In this document: piece after piece, positions 27,801 to 35,391 of the stretch
Layout of the letters: each line of letters starts with the position of its first letter
How positions within the stretch are numbered: position 1 is the first letter of the stretch
Assembly: GCF_900104055.1 (NCBI RefSeq)
Contig: NZ_FNJQ01000011.1
Coordinates: forward strand, 1 to 64,000
DNA from: Pseudoselenomonas ruminantium
GTDB taxonomy: Bacteria > Bacillota > Negativicutes > Selenomonadales > Selenomonadaceae
Reading direction: 5' to 3'
Length of the DNA: 64,000 bases
Translations under genes and position numbers: made by a program
Notes under the pieces: model-generated
What the model was told of the DNA's origin: nothing
Seen by the model: only the letters and a program-made list of their open reading frames with translations
The model's database searches: none

Positions 27801-30101
27801 TTATTCCACGAGCATTTGAATCCTTTCCCAATTCTCTTCCTTCGCTGCGGCCTGTAACTCCAGCAGCACAGTGGCCTTCGCTTCCGGCAGGGTATAGCCT
27901 TCCAGGGTTTCCAGCATATAGTCCAGGCTGTCTTTGTCCTTTGCTTCGGCAATCTCACGCAGGGCTTCGATGGTTTCCAGCAGTTCCTCATCGCTGATGG
28001 GCGGCTTGTCTTCCTTTTCCGCCACAGGAACAGCCTTTTCACTCTTGACCGGCACCCAGTTCAGCACCCGCTGGTTGATCGTAAAGGAACATTCCGTCCC
28101 CTTGCCCAGTTCCGATTTCATCTGCAATTCACTGCCAAAGAGTTTCAGCAGCCTTTGGGTGACATTGAGCCCCAGTCCTGTTTCATTGAGCATATTGAGC
28201 GGCCTGTCCTCATCCAGGGAAAGCATTTTCCGGACAGACGCCAAATCATCTTCGGTAATGCCTACACCAGTATCCTTGACCTTCAGCTGGAGCTTCACAT
28301 CTGCAGGACCAATCTTCACCATCGTGAATGCCAGCTGGATCGTGCCTGCCACGGTATATTTCACGGAATTGCTCAGGATATTCAGGAGTATCTGCCGCAG
28401 GCGCAATTCATCGCCATAGAGTACACTGGGCATATCCGCAGGCATGTCCACCACGAAATCGAGTCCCTTGGCCTCGATTTCCTCCATCAGCTCATTTTTC
28501 AGATGGCGGATAAGGTCAGTGACCTTGTATTCCCCCTCATTGATGGCAAAATCCCCAGCTTCCATCTGCAAATAGTCAAAGATACGATGGATGATGCCAT
28601 AGACCTTTTCGCCGGCGATATAGCATTCTTTGGCATATCCTTGAATCTTTTCCTCCGTAGCCTCCTTGCGGATTTTCCGCTCCAGCGCAATCACATCGCG
28701 CAGTGGCTGAGCAATATCCCGGCTGACACTGGCCAGAAATTTATATTTGGCAATGCTGTTTTCCTCATTCTTTCTGGCAAACTCTGCCAGTTCCCGGTTG
28801 CTCTCGGCCAGTTCCCGGGTGATAGCATCCAGGAAGGCCGCCATGCGCGTGGAGAGCAGCATCTTGGTGTTCTCCGGTTCCTCTGCCGGCTCGTCGAAGA
28901 TATTGAGCGCGGATTTGTTGCGCCCTTCCCGGAAGCCTACAGCCACAAGCGCGCAATTGAGCAGTCCGCCATGCCCCTGATAGCAGTATATTTCACCGGT
29001 ACCGCTGGAGCAGAACAGCTGATTGGCAATGCGCTGATAATAGCGGATCTCTTCGCTTTCCTTCATCTGCAAGAACAGGCTGCGGGTGCCGCAGGCACTG
29101 ATATACATACCTTCCGGGGCAAACTGGCTCATCTTCTCGCTGGCCAGCTCTGTTTCATGCAGAAAGTCCTCACGCTCTCCATAGGTCAGACGTACGCGCT
29201 CGCCTATTTTCACGTCCCCATTGAAGAAAATACGCCCCTCTTCATCAAATCCCGGCGGCACACGGGCGATCAGGCATTCATCCCGATCAATGGTCAGCGG
29301 GAACTCGGCGATATTATAGACGAAATTCTCGTCAGGTTTCACCTTCAGATAGTGGCGATAGATATCCACGGCTGGCATATTATCCAACTTGCTGATCACG
29401 TTAGGCCCCATGGTTTCCGTAATGACCATTTCCTTGCCAATCGGCTTCCATCCCAGCACATAATCGGCCCGCACACTGAGATTTTCCCCGCAGAACACGG
29501 CCACAACCACGCCCTGCTCCACGATCTCACTGCCCAGCAGGAAATACTTCTGTTCACCGCGATGCAGCAGAGCACTGCCGGCAATAGATACTTCCTCGCC
29601 AAGATGTTTGACCGAGCCCGTCATGCTGCCAAAGACCACCACATTTTCATTGCCGCAGACAAAAGCATCCAAAAAACGGCCAAAGTCCGCATCCATCGTG
29701 CCCAGCACCAAAGCCGCCCGCACATCCTGCATGGCTGCAACCTTCTGCCCCAGCTCCAGGCCTGACTTCCCATAATCATCCAGCATGCCATTTTTCTCCA
29801 TCAACCGGATCTTGGCATTCTGGAAGAAGCTGCAGTTGATCCGCATATAGCCGCCAGGATCGCCGAAAAACAGGGTTTCCGTCATGCCCACGACCACAGC
29901 CCGGGGCAGGAAGGAACGAATCCTTTCCCGCACTCTCACCGCTTCATCCATGGGCATCTTATAGAACGACAGCTGCATGAAAATCGCATTGGCCTGCTTG
30001 CTGGCCGGCCTCATCGAAAGAGTCTGCAGCACCTTGTCCAATTTATCCCAGAATCCCTGATCGCCCGCACTCCAATTGAGCGTGTAATCATACTGAATCA
30101 T
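27801..30101 (-). CDS. FIST-domain sensor with degenerate histidine kinase core
   Basis: A 766-residue soluble protein. Residues about 30-220 match a FIST N domain (VVVGMTETLFFGDPGG, VVVFGSMTGSV) and about 230-370 a FIST C domain (VLGWKPIGKEMVITE); FIST domains are thought to sense small ligands such as amino acids. A kinase core follows: dimerisation helices with FLASVSRDIAQPL at 455-467, N box LRQILLNILSNSVKYT about 567-582, G1 DTGVGI about 610, G2 GLGLNVTQRL about 643. The usual SHE of the H box reads SRD, so the phosphoacceptor histidine is R461. A 70-residue helical tail ends the protein. ATP binding looks intact, but autophosphorylation at the usual site is not possible. No response regulator is adjacent. 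Confidence 0.88.
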   Translation of the reverse strand: MIQYDYTLNWSAGDQGFWDKLDKVLQTLSMRPASKQANAIFMQLSFYKMPMDEAVRVRERIRSFLPRAVVVGMTETLFFGDPGGYMRINCSFFQNAKIRLMEKNGMLDDYGKSGLELGQKVAAMQDVRAALVLGTMDADFGRFLDAFVCGNENVVVFGSMTGSVKHLGEEVSIAGSALLHRGEQKYFLLGSEIVEQGVVVAVFCGENLSVRADYVLGWKPIGKEMVITETMGPNVISKLDNMPAVDIYRHYLKVKPDENFVYNIAEFPLTIDRDECLIARVPPGFDEEGRIFFNGDVKIGERVRLTYGEREDFLHETELASEKMSQFAPEGMYISACGTRSLFLQMKESEEIRYYQRIANQLFCSSGTGEIYCYQGHGGLLNCALVAVGFREGRNKSALNIFDEPAEEPENTKMLLSTRMAAFLDAITRELAESNRELAEFARKNEENSIAKYKFLASVSRDIAQPLRDVIALERKIRKEATEEKIQGYAKECYIAGEKVYGIIHRIFDYLQMEAGDFAINEGEYKVTDLIRHLKNELMEEIEAKGLDFVVDMPADMPSVLYGDELRLRQILLNILSNSVKYTVAGTIQLAFTMVKIGPADVKLQLKVKDTGVGITEDDLASVRKMLSLDEDRPLNMLNETGLGLNVTQRLLKLFGSELQMKSELGKGTECSFTINQRVLNWVPVKSEKAVPVAEKEDKPPISDEELLETIEALREIAEAKDKDSLDYMLETLEGYTLPEAKATVLLELQAAAKEENWERIQMLVE

Positions 30102-30118
30102 CGCCCACCCTCCTTATG

Positions 30119-30152
30119 GCAAAAAATCCCTTACGGGGAAACGCAAGGGATT
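30119..30152 (-). terminator. Terminator of the asparaginase gene
   Basis: On the - strand AATCCCTT...AAGGGATT (30152-30125) is followed by TTTTTTG. It lies about 75 bases after the asparaginase stop and 18 bases before the FIST kinase start. Confidence 0.75.
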
Positions 30153-30225
30153 CTACATCATAACGACCATTATTTGTTTGTACTATTCGCCACGGAGAAA
30201 AAATTTTCCTTTATATAAGCGGGAA

Positions 30226-31218
30226 TTACGCAAGAAATTTCCGCAGGACCGCGGCATCCTTCCCACAGGCCAGCACCACCTGCAATAAGAGCCGTGCCTT
30301 GCGGGGATTCAGCAAACCGCTGGCGATAAAACCTGCCTGCTCGTAAGAAGCCTCCGCTTTCGTCACCATACCGGCTGCACTGCTGCTGGCGCGGATGACG
30401 ATAAGGCCAGCCTGAACGGCAGCCGCCAGTTCCTTTTCTACTCGTTCAGGGATACTGCCATTGCCCATACCAGCATAGACAATCCCTTTAGCTCCCTGTT
30501 CCATCACCATGCGCACCAAACGTCCATCATCATCACTATGTCCATAGAGAACGGGCACATAGGGCAAACTATCCCGCTTGGTCAATTGTTCGCTGACGCT
30601 CAGGGCATTGGACAGATGACAGCTGTCCGGACTATGATAGAACACCACCTGTCCGTCATTTACCGCGCCGAGTGCCCCACCGTTGGGCGACTGGAAGGTT
30701 TCCACTGCCATGGTAGAGAGTTTCGTCACCAGCCGGGCACTATGGATCTCATTGTTGAGCACCACGAGCACGCCCCGGTCGCGGGCACTGTCACTGGCAG
30801 CCACCCGCACAGTATCCAACAGGTTCAGCGGCCCATCGGCGCTCAGTGCCGTCGCCGGGCGCATGGCACCGGTAAGCACGACAGGCTTGTCCGCAAAATG
30901 CACCAGATTCAGCAGATAGGCACTTTCCTCCAATGTATCCGTACCATGGGTGATGACAACGCCATCCACGCTGCTATCCAAAAGCAGTTCCCTCACCCTG
31001 GCCACCAGTTTCAGCTGCAAACCTGCCGTGATGTCCTTGCTGTCAATGGCCGCCAGCTGCTCACCGGTGACTTCGGCGACCTGCTGTATCTGCGGCACAG
31101 CAGCCAGAAGGTCTGCCACGCCTACTGCCCCGGCCTGATAGCCGGTCGTCGCGGCACTGTCTCCGGCACTGCCCGCAATGGTTCCGCCCATCGCCAGTAT
31201 ATGAATTCTTTTCTGCAT
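30226..31218 (-). CDS. L-asparaginase
   Basis: Hydrolyses asparagine to aspartate and ammonia. The 330-residue protein has both catalytic threonine motifs: MGGTIAG near residue 13 and HGTDTLEESA near residue 88, plus STMAVETFQSPNGGALG. No signal peptide is seen, so it should be cytoplasmic; the sequence itself resembles the type II branch (ansB-like), so I do not assign a symbol. The ATG at 31218 follows AGGGGG. A longer frame to 31287 starts inside the promoter. The ribosome site is embedded in the arm of a terminator-like hairpin. Confidence 0.92.
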   Translation of the reverse strand: MQKRIHILAMGGTIAGSAGDSAATTGYQAGAVGVADLLAAVPQIQQVAEVTGEQLAAIDSKDITAGLQLKLVARVRELLLDSSVDGVVITHGTDTLEESAYLLNLVHFADKPVVLTGAMRPATALSADGPLNLLDTVRVAASDSARDRGVLVVLNNEIHSARLVTKLSTMAVETFQSPNGGALGAVNDGQVVFYHSPDSCHLSNALSVSEQLTKRDSLPYVPVLYGHSDDDGRLVRMVMEQGAKGIVYAGMGNGSIPERVEKELAAAVQAGLIVIRASSSAAGMVTKAEASYEQAGFIASGLLNPRKARLLLQVVLACGKDAAVLRKFLA

Positions 31219-31223
31219 AAAAA

Positions 31224-31279
31224 AGCCCCCTGTCCTTCGCACATTGCTTCTAAGCAACATTATACGAAGAACAGAGGCT
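31224..31279 (-). terminator. Terminator of the CsgG-like operon with nested asparaginase promoter
   Basis: On the - strand a long stem pairs AGCCTCTGTTCTTCG (31279-31265) with CGAAGGACAGGGGGCT (31239-31224), with an inner TTGCTTAGAAGCAA hairpin. A T run follows at 31223-31219, directly before the asparaginase ATG. The asparaginase -10 box lies inside the structure. Confidence 0.65.
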
Positions 31280-31287
31280 TTTCTCAA
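31259..31287 (-). promoter_or_regulatory. Promoter of the asparaginase gene
   Basis: On the - strand TTGAGA (31287-31282), a 17-base spacer and a perfect TATAAT (31264-31259). The predicted start near 31252 gives a leader of about 34 bases. Confidence 0.75.
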
Positions 31288-31304
31288 CCGTTCCTGTCTA
31301 TATC

Positions 31305-31991
31305 TTATTTTGCCATGGGCTGATGCTTGATGGCCAGCTTATCCAAAAGCTTGTCCATCGCACCTGTCAGTCCGTCTTCCACAGCATTGGTGAGCAGTCC
31401 CGTGGGAGTCGTTTCGTTCTTGAAATCAACCCCGCCAAAAATACTTGCCTGCGGCAGGCCACGCAGTATGCTCAGGACCGAACCGCTATTGCTTTCCGAT
31501 GAGCCATCCGCTGTGACCATACTGACCACGCTTCCGGTCTTCACATCGATCAGGTGCAGGGATATCTTGGCTACCGCTTTCGTGGTTTCCCTATCAAAGA
31601 TTGGATTGTTTTCATCGCTGTAATTGATGCCCATACCTACGATATTGCCACAAATCACATAATCAGCGTGCTGCAGTTTGCCAATCTTCAACGCGTCACT
31701 GTCCGCTATACTGCCAGATAATGCCAGCCCCTGCTCCTGCAGGATCTTCCCCCTGTCAGCAACCTCTGTGATATTCAGGCTGGTACTACGCGACAGATAA
31801 AACGCCGCGCTCTGGGTGGCCAGATCCGTCAGATTCTCCCTGATTTCACGATTGCTGCCATCTTCGCCCATATACCCGATTCCCACGATGCTGACAGATG
31901 CATCCGCGGGAATCCGTGGAAAAGCCAGCGTAACCTGTGTCGCCAGCATAAGCATACAGCAGGCCAGCAGCAAGATACGATACGATCTCAT
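31305..31991 (-). CDS. CsgG-like secreted protein (third in operon)
   Basis: A 228-residue protein with a signal peptide (hydrophobic residues 7-22, probable cut near VTLA). The mature part resembles the CsgG family: VSIVGIGYMG, KIGKLQHADYVICGNIVGM (the family ADYVIxG block), VAKISLHLIDVKTGSVVSMV. CsgG proper is an outer-membrane lipoprotein pore for curli subunits. No convincing lipobox is seen here, so a periplasmic or outer-membrane-associated partner is as likely as a pore. It is the last gene of a five-gene operon, followed by a terminator that contains the asparaginase promoter. Confidence 0.7.
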   Translation of the reverse strand: MRSYRILLLACCMLMLATQVTLAFPRIPADASVSIVGIGYMGEDGSNREIRENLTDLATQSAAFYLSRSTSLNITEVADRGKILQEQGLALSGSIADSDALKIGKLQHADYVICGNIVGMGINYSDENNPIFDRETTKAVAKISLHLIDVKTGSVVSMVTADGSSESNSGSVLSILRGLPQASIFGGVDFKNETTPTGLLTNAVEDGLTGAMDKLLDKLAIKHQPMAK

Positions 31992-32003
31992 CCTGACACT
32001 CCC

Positions 32004-32861
32004 TTACAAGAACAGTTTGTGTTCATCCAGATCCTTAACCATGCCCTTCACGACTTCCTGTGCTGCCTTGTCCAGGGCCTTCACATAATCCGTTTCATTC
32101 AAAGCTGCACTGTTTTTGGAATAGAGAGGCACATTGAGATTCTTTGTCTTCTTCACGCGTACCTGGCTGCGCTGATTCCAGACCACCTCGCCGTCAGCCG
32201 CACGAATCACGCGCATATCGACGATGACACCAAAGCCTGTATCCACCTTATTGGCATTTCGCAGCAAACCACCGCCAATGCTGCCAAACAAGCCAAGTCC
32301 CGGTATATTCTGCAATACGGTAGCCGCAAGCGACGTGCCACTCTTGAAGTCCGTATCTTCCCAGGTACCCTTGCCCAGATTTACGATCGTACCATGAATC
32401 AGATATTCCGCGTTGCTTTCCTTGCCAATACGGGAAGTCACAGCTGAAGCTACGATCTGTCCCTTGTCCGCCGTAGACAGCGTATTGGCCATCTCATCCT
32501 TGAAGGCCTGTCCTTCAAAGACCGCACTGAGGTCACCGGACTCAATGGCCCGTTTTGCATCCACGAATTCCTGACGACGCTCATTGTAGAGCATTTCTTC
32601 CATATCCTTGCCAATTGGCTTCTGCGTCTGCAGCTTGAAACGGCCGCTGTCCATCAATTTTTCCATGACCAGTTCTGCGAAGCGTTCATCCGATTCCAGT
32701 CCCTTGTAACGGGTATCATCGGAGAATTTCATGACCACGCAGTTGGGGCTTTGGCTTGCCGTTGCAGCAGGCTCAGCGGCCGCAGCTTCCGTATCCGTGC
32801 CGGGAAATATCAGGGCAGCCCCCAAAGCCATGACTGCCGCACATTTTAACATGTTCTTCAT
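32004..32861 (-). CDS. CsgG-like secreted protein (second in operon)
   Basis: A 285-residue protein with a signal peptide (residues 1-27, AAVMALGAALIFPG then TEAAAAE). The mature protein begins with an Ala/Thr-rich linker and has CsgG-family blocks: CVVMKFSDDTRYKGL, NAEYLIHGTIVNLGKG and VIVDMRVIRAADGEVVWNQR. A glycine-rich stretch (PGLGLFGSIGGGLL) near the middle might insert in a membrane. The ATG at 32861 has GAGAGGA 8 bases upstream. It lies 12 bases before the next CsgG-like gene and 18 bases after the upstream gene. Confidence 0.7.
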   Translation of the reverse strand: MKNMLKCAAVMALGAALIFPGTDTEAAAAEPAATASQSPNCVVMKFSDDTRYKGLESDERFAELVMEKLMDSGRFKLQTQKPIGKDMEEMLYNERRQEFVDAKRAIESGDLSAVFEGQAFKDEMANTLSTADKGQIVASAVTSRIGKESNAEYLIHGTIVNLGKGTWEDTDFKSGTSLAATVLQNIPGLGLFGSIGGGLLRNANKVDTGFGVIVDMRVIRAADGEVVWNQRSQVRVKKTKNLNVPLYSKNSAALNETDYVKALDKAAQEVVKGMVKDLDEHKLFL

Positions 32862-32879
32862 CCTAAGTCCTCTCATTCC

Positions 32880-33671
32880 TTACTTCTGCAGACTCTTAGC
32901 CTTCAAACCAGCAGGCATGCTCAGTTTGCTGCTGTCCGGCGTACCGGAAAAATCCATGATTTTCAGGATGCACTTGCGTCCCACCAGCTGACCTGCCCCA
33001 TTGCGGCTGTAAGAAGCAGACGCAATGCGCACGAGCTTCGTGCCATCAAAGTAATAGCGCACAGCTTCCAAACCAGCCGCACTGCTGGCCTTATAATCCT
33101 CATAGCTCTGGCCATTCGGCAGATTGCCGGCCCCCACATAGTTATAAACCGGCTGGCCTGCAGGAATACGGTCTTTAGGCAGCATCACGCCCAAAAGCCG
33201 GGAAACATCACTGGTGCCGAAGGACTCGCCATAGAGCAGTTCCTTTTCCGGCTGGAACTCGCTGGCCACCACTGTGGCTTTGCCATCGAAAGATTTCCAG
33301 GTTTCCTTGCCCTTCTTGACTTCACGCTTGAAGTCATAGACATCGCTGCCCTTTTTCAGCTGGCATTTGCTGTAATCGCCATAATTGGTCTCCACATAAC
33401 GGTCTTCTCCCTGCATGACCACCATGCCCTTGTAGCCCTTATGGGTATAGAGGGGCGGAGTAGACATCCGGCCAAAGGTGGCGGAAAGGTTGCTGCTGTC
33501 CCGATTGTGTTCCCGCTCAGCCGGGGTAATATTCTCATAGCTGATGGTACAATTCCGCTGAGCCAGCATGTTGCGGTAGGCATCCAGCTTACCGGCAGAT
33601 GCCATATTAAAAGGCAGGCACAGGGTAAATGCTCCCAGTACAGCCGCTGCCATCCATTTATTTCTGCGCAT
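32880..33671 (-). CDS. Secreted protein of unknown function (paralogue B)
   Basis: A 263-residue protein with a clear signal peptide (hydrophobic core AAAVLGAFTLCLPF, cut near ASA-GK). The mature N-terminus AYRNMLAQRNCTISYENIT parallels EYQNMLQQDFVLSYGYEGK of the upstream gene product, and the two are similar in length and probably paralogous. Two cysteines (NCTISYE and SKCQLKK) could form a disulfide. No known domain is recognised. Its 5' end overlaps the upstream gene by 14 bases, so both are translated from one mRNA with the CsgG-like proteins. Confidence 0.7.
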   Translation of the reverse strand: MRRNKWMAAAVLGAFTLCLPFNMASAGKLDAYRNMLAQRNCTISYENITPAEREHNRDSSNLSATFGRMSTPPLYTHKGYKGMVVMQGEDRYVETNYGDYSKCQLKKGSDVYDFKREVKKGKETWKSFDGKATVVASEFQPEKELLYGESFGTSDVSRLLGVMLPKDRIPAGQPVYNYVGAGNLPNGQSYEDYKASSAAGLEAVRYYFDGTKLVRIASASYSRNGAGQLVGRKCILKIMDFSGTPDSSKLSMPAGLKAKSLQK

Positions 33672-34437
33672 TCAATGCACCTCCCATAGTACCTTCCTCT
33701 ACCGGATTATCCAGCAGATCGTTGATATCGCCCAATTCCGCCTTGTACACCTTGACATCATTCAGCTTGGAGATGGCGCCCTCGTCCACGCCAGCCTTGA
33801 ACTCCATGATATCCAGAGTAGACAGGAGCTGCTGTTTGCCCTTGTAGAGCAGATACTTCTGGGCCTTCACCAGCTTGCCGTCCTTGTAAAGCAGGTTGTA
33901 AGCCAACTGGCCGGATACGCCGCCAGCCTGATTGCGAATATCACAGATGTACTGGTCGCAATCGTATTCATCGCTGCCCACCTGACGCTTGGAACTACCG
34001 CTGAACGCCGGCGCTCCCAGGCTCTGGGGATGGCTGGTCCACTTATCCTGCCAAGCGAGAACCGCTAATTCCTCCGGCAGTGCCAGACGATCTTTCTTCT
34101 CCGTCCACTTCTCATCCGGAGAAAGCTTATCGCTGCCAAGCATATTTAGTGGCAGGACCTTAGCCTTCGTAACTTTTTCGATATAAAACTGATAGATTTT
34201 ATCGTTGGTTCCCAGCACTTTGGGATACCATAAATTTTCCTGCAGGATTGCCGTCATCCGCTTACCTGCATCACCGGTAATACGGACCTTTTCCGTTTTT
34301 CCTTCATATCCATATGACAGGACAAAATCCTGCTGCAGCATGTTCTGATATTCAGCGGCTGCAGGCTGCTGAGCTGAAACTGTTCCCATCATCAGTCCAC
34401 AGGCAAAAACACCTGCAACTATTTTCTTCCAATTCAT
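33658..34437 (-). CDS. Secreted protein of unknown function (paralogue A)
   Basis: A 259-residue protein with a signal peptide (VAGVFACGLMMGTVSA then QQPAAAEYQ). The mature part is rich in beta-type and charged stretches (YGYEGKTEKVRIT, DEYDCDQYICDIRNQAGGVS) and has one close cysteine pair. I do not recognise a family. It resembles its downstream neighbour at the mature N-terminus and in overall layout. The start at 34437 follows GGAGAAAACG; an in-frame ATG 12 codons earlier would add a charged extension before the signal peptide. It lies 32 bases after the first CsgG-like gene. Confidence 0.7.
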   Translation of the reverse strand: MNWKKIVAGVFACGLMMGTVSAQQPAAAEYQNMLQQDFVLSYGYEGKTEKVRITGDAGKRMTAILQENLWYPKVLGTNDKIYQFYIEKVTKAKVLPLNMLGSDKLSPDEKWTEKKDRLALPEELAVLAWQDKWTSHPQSLGAPAFSGSSKRQVGSDEYDCDQYICDIRNQAGGVSGQLAYNLLYKDGKLVKAQKYLLYKGKQQLLSTLDIMEFKAGVDEGAISKLNDVKVYKAELGDINDLLDNPVEEGTMGGALNAQK

Positions 34438-34469
34438 CGTTTTCTCCAATCTATCCGAAATACGGCTTC

Positions 34470-35141
34470 TCACTTGCTCTTGCCATCCAGCTGGGACAAG
34501 ATCCCCTCCTTGCCATGAATGGCTTCCTTGACAGCCTTCTCTATCGCATTCTCACACTGCTCATCGCTGACATTGACGGAACCCAGCATGAAAATGTTTC
34601 CCTTTGCAGCTACAGCTCCGGCAGAGCTGTCTGACTTCCCCTTGCCTCGTCCATAAAGAACGATTCGACCGGTTTCCACATCGACAACCCTGATGAGTAC
34701 AGTTGCGGCAACCTTGTTCTTATGAAGGCCAGCAGCGCTATCGATTCTTCCGCTGTGCATAATGGCGCCGCTGCTCTTGGCTGTCAGACTGGCCACACTG
34801 CCCAGCACCAGATAATCTGCGCCGGAAAGCCTGCCTATTTCTGCTGCCGTAGCACGATCCACCATGCCCGTCATATTCAGGCTGTGTTCATCCATAAGCT
34901 TTTGCAAAGCTTCCCGCTCAATGCATTCAAACCGCATCGTTCGGTTCAGTTCAAAAGCCAGATTATCCGTGGCACTACCTGCATAATCGCCAAAATCATG
35001 CCAGTTTTCTGCCGCCTTGTTCTGCAATGGCAAAACCGCGACTCGAGGATAATCATCAATTCCCTTGACTTTTGCCAGCGCCATACTCGGTATCATCACC
35101 AGGACCAGCACCAGCAAGAGCAGCCATTTCCCTCTGTTCAA
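34470..35141 (-). CDS. CsgG-like secreted protein (first in operon)
   Basis: A 223-residue protein with a signal peptide (LLLLVLVLVMIPSMALA, cut before KVKG). The mature part follows the CsgG pattern closely: RVAVLPLQNKA, ELNRTMRFECIEREALQKLM, IGRLSGADYLVLGSVASL and VLIRVVDVETGRIVLYGRGK. It lacks the lipobox of E. coli CsgG. It is the first gene of the operon, about 110 bases after a good promoter that carries an 11-bp-spaced repeat array upstream. Function as a secretion pore, a pore partner or an envelope sensor cannot be told apart. Confidence 0.75.
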   Translation of the reverse strand: MNRGKWLLLLVLVLVMIPSMALAKVKGIDDYPRVAVLPLQNKAAENWHDFGDYAGSATDNLAFELNRTMRFECIEREALQKLMDEHSLNMTGMVDRATAAEIGRLSGADYLVLGSVASLTAKSSGAIMHSGRIDSAAGLHKNKVAATVLIRVVDVETGRIVLYGRGKGKSDSSAGAVAAKGNIFMLGSVNVSDEQCENAIEKAVKEAIHGKEGILSQLDGKSK

Positions 35142-35253
35142 AAGCCTTTTCCTCCTTCAATCTGTCCATACCTTACACGATCAGGCACCTTTTTGCAGAG
35201 AATCAGCGGTGCCGGGAAAAATGCCTGTTATCCGCTGCACTTTTCCAAGGACT

Positions 35254-35282
35254 ATTTTCCCTCTCATTCGATATCTTGTCAA
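35254..35282 (-). promoter_or_regulatory. Promoter of the CsgG-like operon
   Basis: On the - strand a perfect TTGACA (35282-35277), a 17-base spacer and GAAAAT (35259-35254). The weak -10 fits a promoter that needs an activator. Confidence 0.65.
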
Positions 35283-35298
35283 TGATTTTTTCATATTT

Positions 35299-35353
35299 CT
35301 TTAATATTTTCCTAAGGTATCCTTAATGTGTTCTTAAGATAGCCTTAAGAACA
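35299..35353. repeat. Five direct 11-bp operator-like repeats
   Basis: TTAA-type cores start at 35301, 35312, 35323, 35334 and 35345, exactly 11 bases apart (TTAA, CTAA, TTAA, TTAA, TTAA). The 11-mers from 35310 on share YCTTAAG-like cores. The array ends 16 bases upstream of the -35 of the CsgG-like operon promoter. An 11-bp direct repeat is the usual footprint of OmpR/PhoB-type response regulators. Confidence 0.6.
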
Positions 35354-35381
35354 AAAGAGAGGCCTGATTACCAGGCCTCTC
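35353..35381 (-). terminator. Terminator of the FlgT-like gene
   Basis: On the - strand GAGAGGCCTG...CAGGCCTCTC (35381-35357) is followed by TTTTGTTC. It lies 11 bases after the stop. Confidence 0.8.
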
Positions 35382-35391
35382 CCAGACGGCA

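Noticed and set aside
28155-29765. 536-codon open frame antisense to the FIST kinase
   Set aside because: It mirrors codon bias of the real gene; no ribosome site or recognisable domain.
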